The notes beneath the pieces are model-generated. The model made no database searches and had not been told where the DNA came from. It was given only the letters and a program-made list of their open reading frames with translations. From Bacteroidales bacterium UBA6408 (GTDB lineage: Bacteria > Bacteroidota > Bacteroidia > Bacteroidales > UBA932): DNA of 39,611 nt. Of the stretch, positions 14,610 through 21,646 are shown piece after piece; within the stretch, counting starts at the first letter, position 1, and every line of letters starts with the position of its first letter. Made by a program: the position numbers and the translations under genes. The DNA lies in contig DJPQ01000069.1 of the NCBI GenBank assembly GCA_002439805.1, forward strand, positions 1 to 39,611, written 5' to 3'.

Positions 14610-16778
14610 ATGTCAAACAGGATAAAACTGATTTATGCCGCAATACTCCTCTCCGCCTCCGCCTCGGCACAGCCGCACTCGTTTGCGGTCGTCACCGACA
14701 CGCGGACGCTGAAGAACTGCGGCCCGGCAATAGAGGTATATCGAGAGTCCGTCTGCAAAGACGGACTTGACGCGTTTATTGCGGCAAAGGACTGGGAAAG
14801 CCCGGACGAGCTGAGGGACAGCCTCATGCACTATCATAAAAGCAGGGCCCTTGAAGGGGCGGTTTTCATCGGCGACATCCCGATCGCGATGATTACCGGG
14901 GCGCAGCACCTCACCTCCGCGTTCAAGATGGACGAGGGCGGAAGATGGCCGATGAGGGACTGCTCAGTGCCGTCGGACAGGTTCTACGACGACTTTGATC
15001 TCAAGTTCCGAAGCCTCGGGCGCGACAGCGTGGAGACGAACTTCTACTACTACTCCCTCGCCCCCGACTCGCCGCAGCACATCAGCTGCGACATCTACAC
15101 CGGCCGCATCAAGTCTTCGGAAAAAAGGGGCGACAAGTACGGGGAAATCTCGCGCTACCTGCTCAAGGCGGCCGCTGCCAAGTCGCAGCGGAACAGGCTC
15201 GACCACCTGATGTCGTACAGCGGGAGCGGCTCGTTCTCGAACAGCCTCGCGGCGTGGAAGGACGAGACCATAACCCTTCACGAGCAGATTCCCGAGGCAT
15301 TCGCAAGCTCTGACGGGGCGAAGTTCTATGTCTTCGCGATGTATCCGAACATGAAGGACATTCTCCTCAAGGAAATCGCGCGCGACGAACTCGACCTCGC
15401 GATTTTCCACGAGCACGGGATTCCGGAAAGGCAGTATGTCACGGACACGCCGCACCCGGACGAGATGGACGGCTACTACAAGGACGCGAGATACCGCATC
15501 CGGCAGCAGATAAGGAGCGCGGTCGAAAGGGGGAAGGACGCGGAAGAGGTCAAGGCTGAGATTGTCGGGAGATATGGCCTCACCCGTGAATGGGTCGATG
15601 ACTGGGCAGACCCGAAGCTTGCCGTCGAAGACTCGCTCTATGACGCGGCTACGGGAATAATGCTCGACGACATCGCGGAAACCGCCCCGAACGTGTGCGT
15701 GACCATATTCGACGCCTGCTACAATGGGGATTTCAGGGAGGACGACTGCATAGCCTCGCGCTACATCTTCTCCGGCGGCAAGGCGCTCGTCGGCATAGGC
15801 AACTCCGTGAATGTCCTTCAGGACAAGTCGTCGTCCGACCTTCTCGGAATGCTCGCGCAGGGCTACAGGGTCGGGGAATGGATGCAGCAGGTCAATATCC
15901 TCGAATCCCACATACTCGGCGACCCGACGTTCCGTTTCACGGCAGCGGAGGGCGCGGTCCGTCCGGACCTTGGAAACACAAGCTGCCGCTACTGGCTGAA
16001 ATACACCGGAGAGAAATACCCCTGCGACATCAGGGGACTCGCGCTCCATAAACTCTTCTCGCTGGGCTACAAGGACATGAGCCCGCTCCTTTTCAGGACA
16101 TGGCAGGAGTCCGGCGAATATATGCTCCGCCTCCAGTGCCTCCACCTGCTCGCCCACTATGCGGACGGAAACTACGAAAAGGTCCTGAAGGACGGCGCCG
16201 ACGACCCCTACGAGTTCATTCGCCGAAAGTCGGCCTACTACATGGGCAAGGTCGGCACGCCGGAGATGGCCGACGCGCTTGCGGACTTGTACTTCAGGGA
16301 CTACAACTCGCTGAGGGTGGCGCATAATGTCGGTTTTGTCTGCGCCCATTTCCCCGACAGCCTGTTTCTCAAGGATTTCGAGAAGAAATTTGCCGAGGCC
16401 GGCTGGATTTACGACCGCGAGAGGTTCCACAAAAAGGCGGAAGGACTGTTCAGGCAGTCGTTTTCCATCGAGTCTGCCACGGGCAAGGCTCTGAGCGACC
16501 GTTCCGACAGGTTCAGGGAGTTCTACATCAGCGGGATGAGGAACCAGCCTTACCCGCAGTATGCCGGGAAGCTGCTTGAGATTGTCCGCGACGCCGACGA
16601 GAGCGAGGCGACGAGAATTCAGTGCGCCGAAGTGCTCGGATGGTTCGTGAGGGCATGGAACAGGAAGGAGATAATCAGCGGAATCGACGGGTATCTGAAC
16701 TCGGAGACTGAGATTCCGGCTGCGGTGAGGGATGAACTTGTGAAGACGAAAAGCCGTCTTGTATATTACATGAAGTAA
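14610..16778 (+). CDS. C25 (gingipain-like) cysteine peptidase with C-terminal HEAT-like repeats, first paralogue
   Basis: A 722-residue exported protein (signal peptide 1-20, ending SASA). The clan CD caspase-like fold of family C25 is seen in FHEHG (266-270, catalytic His269 followed by Gly) and VTIFDACYNG (364-373, nucleophile Cys370), with the C25 landmark LESHILGDPTFRF (431-443). Residues from about 460 on form short helical repeats (FRTWQESGEYMLRLQCLHLLA and later pairs) resembling HEAT repeats, unlike the immunoglobulin-like tails of gingipains. No type IX secretion domain is evident, so it is probably periplasmic or held on the surface by a partner. Protease specificity is unknown. 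It sits two bases before a paralogue and should be co-translated. Confidence 0.82.
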   Translation: MSNRIKLIYAAILLSASASAQPHSFAVVTDTRTLKNCGPAIEVYRESVCKDGLDAFIAAKDWESPDELRDSLMHYHKSRALEGAVFIGDIPIAMITGAQHLTSAFKMDEGGRWPMRDCSVPSDRFYDDFDLKFRSLGRDSVETNFYYYSLAPDSPQHISCDIYTGRIKSSEKRGDKYGEISRYLLKAAAAKSQRNRLDHLMSYSGSGSFSNSLAAWKDETITLHEQIPEAFASSDGAKFYVFAMYPNMKDILLKEIARDELDLAIFHEHGIPERQYVTDTPHPDEMDGYYKDARYRIRQQIRSAVERGKDAEEVKAEIVGRYGLTREWVDDWADPKLAVEDSLYDAATGIMLDDIAETAPNVCVTIFDACYNGDFREDDCIASRYIFSGGKALVGIGNSVNVLQDKSSSDLLGMLAQGYRVGEWMQQVNILESHILGDPTFRFTAAEGAVRPDLGNTSCRYWLKYTGEKYPCDIRGLALHKLFSLGYKDMSPLLFRTWQESGEYMLRLQCLHLLAHYADGNYEKVLKDGADDPYEFIRRKSAYYMGKVGTPEMADALADLYFRDYNSLRVAHNVGFVCAHFPDSLFLKDFEKKFAEAGWIYDRERFHKKAEGLFRQSFSIESATGKALSDRSDRFREFYISGMRNQPYPQYAGKLLEIVRDADESEATRIQCAEVLGWFVRAWNRKEIISGIDGYLNSETEIPAAVRDELVKTKSRLVYYMK

Positions 16779-16780
16779 GC

Positions 16781-18925
16781 ATGGACATGATACATACATT
16801 TTCAAAGACAATTCTTGCGGCGGTTCTCCTCGGCGGCATCGCGCTTCCAGCGGCGGCACAGGTGAGCGTCGAGAAATGCGGGGTGAAGTCCCCGACGTCG
16901 TTCGCCATATTCACCGACAGCCGGACGCTGGCCGAGTGCTCCGATGAGTTTCACGCCTACAAGAGCGTTCTTGAGGAGGAGGGACTCGGGACTTACATCG
17001 TGAGCGCGGACTGGGCAGGCCCGGAGGAGGTGAAGGCGGAGATTCTGTCCCTCGCGGCAGGAAAGCCCAAACTGGAGGGAGTGGTTTTCGCCGGGGATAT
17101 CCCCATTGTGAAAGTCCGTCAGGGACAGCATCTTACTACCGCGTTCAAGATGAACGAGGAGACTTGGCCGATGGCAGAGTCTTCCGTCGCGTCAGACCGT
17201 TTCTACGACGATTTCGACCTCCGCTTCGACTACATCCGCCGCGACACAGTGGATACCGACGTGTTCTACTACCGCCTTTCGGAGGAGGGCGCACAGCATC
17301 TGCGCCCCGACATCTATTCGGCGAGGATGAAGGTTCCCGGAGCGATGAAGGGTGACAAATATGAGATTTTGAGAAAGTATCTCCGCAAGGTGGTGAAAGC
17401 CCACAGGGAGAACAATGCGCTCGACGACATCACATATTTCGCGGGACACGGATATAACTCCGACTGTCTGACGATATGGCGGCAGAAGCCCGTGGTCTTC
17501 AGAGAATATTTCCCTTATGCGTTCGACAGGGCGTCGCACGGCCGTTTCCTCAATTTCCGCGAAGACCGTCAGATGAAATGGAACCTTCTCAGCGAAGTGG
17601 CGCGGGATGACGTCGATCTCTTCGTTTTCAGCGAACACGGGGCATATGACACGCAGTATATCAATGAGACCAAGGTCGCCACGAATCTTGACGAGGACAT
17701 TGATTTTCTGAAGCGTACGGTCGCCGAGACATATAAATACTACGCGGGCCGCGGATATGGAGATGACTTTCTCCGTGAGGCGGTGGATTCCGCATATCGC
17801 CTGCCGAGAAGCGTAGTTTCCGATTCCGCGCTCGCCGCCTATGCAATTGCCGATTCGCTGGAATTTGCCGGAGCGAACATATTTCTTGAAGACATAATGA
17901 AAGGCCGCAGCAACGCGAGGATGATTGTGTTCAATGCCTGCTACAACGGCTCGTTTCATAATCCGGAGGGATATGTGGCGGGATGTCATGTCTTCGGTGA
18001 CGGAGAGTGCGTAGTCGCCCAGGGAAACACCGTGAACGTGCTGCAGGACAAGTGGGAGGACAAGCTGATGGGCTATCTCTCAATCGGAGAGAGGGTCGGG
18101 ATGTGGCAGAAGGAAGTTCCGTATCTTGAATCGCACCTCATCGGTGACCCGACCTTCAGATTCACCGCACACGACAAGGCGGAGAGGAAAATGTGCGCGA
18201 AACTGCACCATGACCTCATCTTCAACGAGGACACGCCGTCTGTATGGGAGAAATACACGCATTCCGGCAATTCGCTTCTGCGCTGCGCCGGGATCACGCA
18301 TCTGGGCTATATAGACGCGAAGAAAGCCCACGCGAGGGCGAAGGAGATGATGTCTGACCCGTCGTGGACCGTGAGGATTCATGCGTTCAACGTCCTTGCC
18401 GCGGATCCGTCTCCGGATTTCGCCGGAACTGTGCGGGCGGGACTGCACGACATCTATGAACTTGTGGCACGCGGTTCAGTGAAAATGGCGGCGGCTCTTG
18501 GAGACACGACTCTCGTGGCCGACGTCAGGGCATTCAGCGAGGCTCATCCTGAGATGGTGAGGGCGTCGGGCTATGCCGCCGAGGACGCCGTCGCGATACT
18601 CACCAATGCCGGGCACTACGGAAAGAGCGTCACCGGAGCCGCCGACAGGACCAGACCGGCGGGGAGAAGGGTGAACGACATCAGGACATTCAGGAACGCG
18701 AGAAGCGTCTATGCAGTTGACACGCTGCTCGGGATAGCCGGGGACGCTTCCGACGACGGTTATGTCCGCACGGTGGCCTGCGAGACGCTCGGATGGTACA
18801 GGGAGTCCGTCTGCCGAGGGAGGATAATCTCAGAACTTTCGGATATCCTCGGCGGAGAGGCCGGCATCCCTGAGAATGTCGCGAAAGAAATAAAGAAGAC
18901 AATAAAGAGACTGAGATGGGAGTAG
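16781..18925 (+). CDS. C25 (gingipain-like) cysteine peptidase with C-terminal HEAT-like repeats, second paralogue
   Basis: A 714-residue paralogue of the preceding protein, with signal peptide about 1-26 (ending LPAAA). Matching landmarks: SDRFYDDFDL (138-147), SEHG (284-287, His286), MIVFNACYNG (381-390, Cys387), NVLQDK (419-424) and LESHLIGDPTFRFTA (449-463), followed by helical HEAT-like repeats to the C-terminus. It also keeps AGHG (221-224) where the first paralogue has SGSG, so the two differ at a second potentially functional histidine. The pair clearly arose by tandem duplication. Expected to act outside the cytoplasm on protein substrates. Its last ten bases overlap the start of the papain-like gene, implying translational coupling. 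Confidence 0.82.
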   Translation: MDMIHTFSKTILAAVLLGGIALPAAAQVSVEKCGVKSPTSFAIFTDSRTLAECSDEFHAYKSVLEEEGLGTYIVSADWAGPEEVKAEILSLAAGKPKLEGVVFAGDIPIVKVRQGQHLTTAFKMNEETWPMAESSVASDRFYDDFDLRFDYIRRDTVDTDVFYYRLSEEGAQHLRPDIYSARMKVPGAMKGDKYEILRKYLRKVVKAHRENNALDDITYFAGHGYNSDCLTIWRQKPVVFREYFPYAFDRASHGRFLNFREDRQMKWNLLSEVARDDVDLFVFSEHGAYDTQYINETKVATNLDEDIDFLKRTVAETYKYYAGRGYGDDFLREAVDSAYRLPRSVVSDSALAAYAIADSLEFAGANIFLEDIMKGRSNARMIVFNACYNGSFHNPEGYVAGCHVFGDGECVVAQGNTVNVLQDKWEDKLMGYLSIGERVGMWQKEVPYLESHLIGDPTFRFTAHDKAERKMCAKLHHDLIFNEDTPSVWEKYTHSGNSLLRCAGITHLGYIDAKKAHARAKEMMSDPSWTVRIHAFNVLAADPSPDFAGTVRAGLHDIYELVARGSVKMAAALGDTTLVADVRAFSEAHPEMVRASGYAAEDAVAILTNAGHYGKSVTGAADRTRPAGRRVNDIRTFRNARSVYAVDTLLGIAGDASDDGYVRTVACETLGWYRESVCRGRIISELSDILGGEAGIPENVAKEIKKTIKRLRWE

Positions 18926-20391
18926 CATATTTACGAAAGTTTTGTGTGGCGTCGACCATTCTTGCCTGCACGGCCGGAGTCTTTGGCTCGGCGGCACAGG
19001 AGAACATGCCGTCGTCGGTGGATAATTCCACGCTGAAGTATTTTCCTCCGCTGATTGACCAGATTGGAGGCTCCTGCGCCCAGGCTTCCTACATCGGGTA
19101 TATGTTCACCTACGAGATGAACCGCCTGCTCGGGCGGGACGCTTCCGCGAGCAAGGACAACCAGTTCAGCTATCTCTACACATGGAACTTCATCAACGGG
19201 GGTGAAGACGAGGGCTCTCTCGGAGTGGAGGGCCTTCAGATTGCCTTCGAGGGAGGAATCGCGACGGAGGCTGACTTTCCGTCCCAATACACGAGTTCGC
19301 AGTTCAAGTGGACCAGCGGATATGAGAACTACCTGAAGGCGATTCACCACAGGGTCAAGAAGATACACTTCTTCAATGTCCTGAGCCGCGAGGGCGTGGA
19401 TGAGGTGCGGCACTATCTGTGGAACCGGGGAGAGCCGGGCAAGACGGGCGGAATAGTGACATTTTCATCGCGTTCGAGCGGCTGGACAATCGAGACGAAT
19501 TACTCCGGCCCTTCCGAAACCGGCTACAAGGCGCTGCTCACCAGGCTCGCCCCTGACGGGGCGCACGCGATGACCATCGTCGGCTACGACGACCTCGTGG
19601 AGTTCAACGCCCCCGACGGCACGCTGAGCAAGGGCGCGTTCATAGTCTGCAACACATGGGGAACATACTACTACAAGCACGACCGCGGACGCTTCTACCT
19701 CCCCTACTGGTTCTGGGAACAGGCGGACAGGGACCTCGGTGCGCTCGGGGCGGACATGGTGGGGACGAACGTTGAGTACCGCGAGCCCCAGGTCGTGTTC
19801 CGGGTGAAGCTGGACTACAGTTCAAGGGATGACCTCGCGTTCAGGATAGGCATCTCCAACAAGGCCTCCGACAAGTCTCCGGTCAATGACTACGCGGTGC
19901 CGATTGCCAACTATCAGGGCGGGGACTACCCGATGCAGGGCAACGGCGCAAGCTCCGAGATTGAATTTGCCTTCGATTTCAGTTCATACGCCGGGAACAT
20001 CGACGACTCTGCGGAGCCTAAGTTTTTCCTGACGGTCTGCCGGAACAAGCGCGGGAAAGTATATGGAAGCGGAAAGATGCTTGCCTTTTCCGTCTATGAC
20101 TACCGCTCGGACCGCGAACACCCGAAGATTTACACCTGCGAGGGAATTGCCGGAAGGGAGATTCAGAGCGGGAACAATGTGTTCAGCATCGAGACCGTGG
20201 CGGCTAAGAAGACTTCATTCTCACCGGTACAGTGGCTCGGCTCTTCAGGTCAGCCGGCTGCGGCTCCTCTTGTGCTGAGGACGGCAGACGGGAAATACGC
20301 GAAGCTCCGGTTCTCGGACTATGACAGGGAGAACGGAACAATAAAATTAAAGTACGTCTATGCTCCCGACGGCAGCTTACGATTTGAATGA
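18916..20391 (+). CDS. papain-like (C1 family) cysteine peptidase with an HmuY-like C-terminal segment
   Basis: A 491-residue exported protein (signal peptide to about 27, ending GSAA). The papain triad and oxyanion Gln are all visible: DQIGGSCAQASY (Gln49, Cys54), DGAHAMTIVGYDD (His217) and VCNTWGTYYY (Asn246). There is no clear propeptide: the catalytic domain begins right after the signal peptide. Residues 285-430 form a beta-rich domain of unknown kind. The last 54 residues, including LVLRTADGKYAKLRFSDYD and KLKYVYAPDGS, resemble the C-terminal half of HmuY-family haem-binding lipoproteins. The ATG at 18916 overlaps the previous gene by ten bases. The end of the coding sequence lies inside the terminal inverted repeat of repeat copy C. 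Probable role: digest proteins (perhaps haemoproteins) with the C25 enzymes. Confidence 0.85.
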   Translation: MGVAYLRKFCVASTILACTAGVFGSAAQENMPSSVDNSTLKYFPPLIDQIGGSCAQASYIGYMFTYEMNRLLGRDASASKDNQFSYLYTWNFINGGEDEGSLGVEGLQIAFEGGIATEADFPSQYTSSQFKWTSGYENYLKAIHHRVKKIHFFNVLSREGVDEVRHYLWNRGEPGKTGGIVTFSSRSSGWTIETNYSGPSETGYKALLTRLAPDGAHAMTIVGYDDLVEFNAPDGTLSKGAFIVCNTWGTYYYKHDRGRFYLPYWFWEQADRDLGALGADMVGTNVEYREPQVVFRVKLDYSSRDDLAFRIGISNKASDKSPVNDYAVPIANYQGGDYPMQGNGASSEIEFAFDFSSYAGNIDDSAEPKFFLTVCRNKRGKVYGSGKMLAFSVYDYRSDREHPKIYTCEGIAGREIQSGNNVFSIETVAAKKTSFSPVQWLGSSGQPAAAPLVLRTADGKYAKLRFSDYDRENGTIKLKYVYAPDGSLRFE

Positions 20392-20484
20392 TCTTTTGGT
20401 CTATATCCATTTTTTCATCGGTCACATACGCCCGGTATGCTCCCTCTTCAAAAATGAATCTATCCTCAAAAATATAATCCAAAT
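20381..20484 (-). repeat. dispersed hairpin repeat, copy C
   Basis: A 104-bp copy in the opposite orientation to the operon, bounded by imperfect 12-bp inverted ends (GATTTGAATGAT at 20381 and ATAATCCAAATC at 20473). Read on the minus strand: GAGGATAGATTC, GAAGAGGGA, hairpin GCATAC-CGGGC-GTATGT (20424-20440), GACCGATGAAAAA, GATATAGACC. The left end overlaps the last codons and stop of the papain-like gene. Confidence 0.85.
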
Positions 20485-20527
20485 CCCCAGCGGGCCTTTT
20501 AGCGAATACTTAATGTTTGTAAAAAAA

Positions 20528-20908
20528 ATGAAAGCATATAGAATAATTCTGCCATTTCTTGTTGTCGGATGTCTTTGCGGCGGATGCAACCGTGGCGGCG
20601 GGCACGAGCCGGCAGTGGCGGCGGAAGTCACCATTCATGGGCTTGAAGAAGGAAAGTGGGTCTATTTCTCGGTCAAGGACGGGGCGACCGTCGGCACAAG
20701 CACATTTCTCTCGGAGTCCGAAGACGCGGAATGGGCGAAACGCACGGACTGGGACTTCGCCATCTGCGGAGACTGCCTCAAGACCAACAGCGGGACATCC
20801 GGGAATGGCGCCGGCGGCATCCTCAGAGACAACGCCCACAACTTCCAGACCCTGAAGGAAGCCCCGTCGGAGGGCTATCTCACGGACACGGAGGGAGTTG
20901 TCAAGTAG
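20528..20908 (+). CDS. HmuY-like lipoprotein, C-terminally short
   Basis: A 126-residue lipoprotein (MKAYRIILPFLVVG before Cys15; a second candidate lipobox Cys lies at 20). After the signal, VTIHGLEEGKWVYFSVKDG, WAKRTDWDFAIC and especially KTNSGTSGNGAGGI match the N-terminal half of HmuY-family proteins, which bind haem or siderophore-like ligands for a TonB receptor in Bacteroidota. Full HmuY proteins are about 200 residues; this one stops at LTDTEGVVK, where the second half normally begins. That missing half resembles the tail of the papain-like peptidase upstream. An in-frame ATG 15 bases upstream (20513) is an alternative start. I chose 20528 because it gives a standard signal peptide and has an A-rich stretch before it. 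Could be a functional half-domain or a decaying gene. Confidence 0.7.
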   Translation: MKAYRIILPFLVVGCLCGGCNRGGGHEPAVAAEVTIHGLEEGKWVYFSVKDGATVGTSTFLSESEDAEWAKRTDWDFAICGDCLKTNSGTSGNGAGGILRDNAHNFQTLKEAPSEGYLTDTEGVVK

Positions 20909-20970
20909 GCGTAAACATGGCGTCGCCAACGGTCTCCGCCGAGAGAAAACACGCGGCTCGGTGAAAATTT

Positions 20971-21002
20971 CTTGCGACAAAGGGATATTTCCGCTACTTT
21001 TG
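20971..21002 (+). promoter_or_regulatory. promoter of the Fur-family gene
   Basis: CTTG at 20971-20974, a 20-base spacer and TACTTTTG at 20995-21002 match the Bacteroidota promoter with one mismatch in the -33 box. Predicted transcript start is near 21007, 49 bases before the chosen ATG. It separates the regulator from the peptidase operon. Confidence 0.65.
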
Positions 21003-21055
21003 TGACCGGCAAAAATGACGATTGAAAATTGAAGGTTTCTAAAAACACATTGGAC

Positions 21056-21472
21056 ATGACATTTCAGGAAGCGGAGCTGCATTTGGAAAGACGGGAAGTG
21101 AAGCCTACGTCGAACAGGATTCTAGTGCTCAGGTCGCTTGTCGAGGCCGGAAGGCCGGTGAGCCTGTCCGACCTTGAGGCGCAGATTGCATCGATGGACA
21201 AGTCGAGCGTGTTTCGGACGCTGACGCTGTTTCTGGAGAAGGACATCGTGCATTCATTCGAGGACGGGCGCGGGGTCGTGAACTATGAACTGTGCCCGGA
21301 GGAGGGGCACTGCGACCATCACGACGCGCACGTCCATTTCTACTGCGAGCGCTGCCACAGGTCCTACTGCATGGAGCACATCGACCTCGACTGGGTGAGG
21401 GTGCCCGAGGGGTTCGAGCCGCTCGCCTACTCGTTCGTAATCAAGGGAATATGCCCGGAGTGCCGGGGATGA
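21056..21472 (+). CDS. Fur-family metal-responsive regulator
   Basis: A 138-residue regulator. The N-terminal winged helix is seen in KPTSNRILVLRSLVEAGRPV and MDKSSVFRTLTLFLEKDIV (DNA-recognition helix). The C-terminal half carries a His-rich metal region HCDHHDAHVHFYCERCHRSY and a structural zinc site made of two CxxC pairs (CERC and CPEC near the end). Members sense Fe, Zn, Mn or peroxide. Direct linkage to a Zn/Cd/Pb-type export ATPase suggests zinc or related metals, but iron control of the upstream haem-type locus is equally possible. The ATG at 21056 is chosen; an in-frame TTG 27 bases upstream is less likely. It has its own promoter. Confidence 0.9.
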   Translation: MTFQEAELHLERREVKPTSNRILVLRSLVEAGRPVSLSDLEAQIASMDKSSVFRTLTLFLEKDIVHSFEDGRGVVNYELCPEEGHCDHHDAHVHFYCERCHRSYCMEHIDLDWVRVPEGFEPLAYSFVIKGICPECRG

Positions 21473-21561
21473 GCGGCGGCAGGATGCCCGGAGCCGAAAG
21501 GACACGGGACGGCAGGTTCGCGCAGGCAGGCGACTGCAACCCGGTTGCGCCATAAAGTCCA

Positions 21562-21569
21562 TACCTTTG
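21562..21569 (+). promoter_or_regulatory. -7 promoter element of the P1B ATPase gene
   Basis: TACCTTTG is an exact TAnnTTTG match, 78 bases before the ATG at 21647. No -33 TTTG at the right distance. It suggests the ATPase can be transcribed apart from the regulator gene that ends at 21472. Confidence 0.5.
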
Positions 21570-21646
21570 CAGCCGTTGAATGGTCGAGGAAACCTTCAGC
21601 GGCTTTCTTTGTGGAGAGCCGTACGAACGAAAAACAAGAATTTGAT

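Noticed and set aside
14964..16859. A 631-codon open frame on the minus strand opposite the first C25 peptidase
   Set aside because: It is the shadow of a GC-rich gene; the plus strand has signal peptide and catalytic motifs, while the minus product has none and a compositional pattern typical of antisense frames.
14610..20391. Type IX secretion C-terminal domains on the peptidases
   Set aside because: C-termini are HEAT-like helices or an HmuY-like segment, without the usual beta-sandwich sorting domain and its terminal basic motif.
20360..20512. An extended N-terminus for the HmuY-like protein through repeat copy C
   Set aside because: It would translate the repeat and place the lipoprotein signal in the interior of the protein; the signal peptide fixes the start near 20513-20528.
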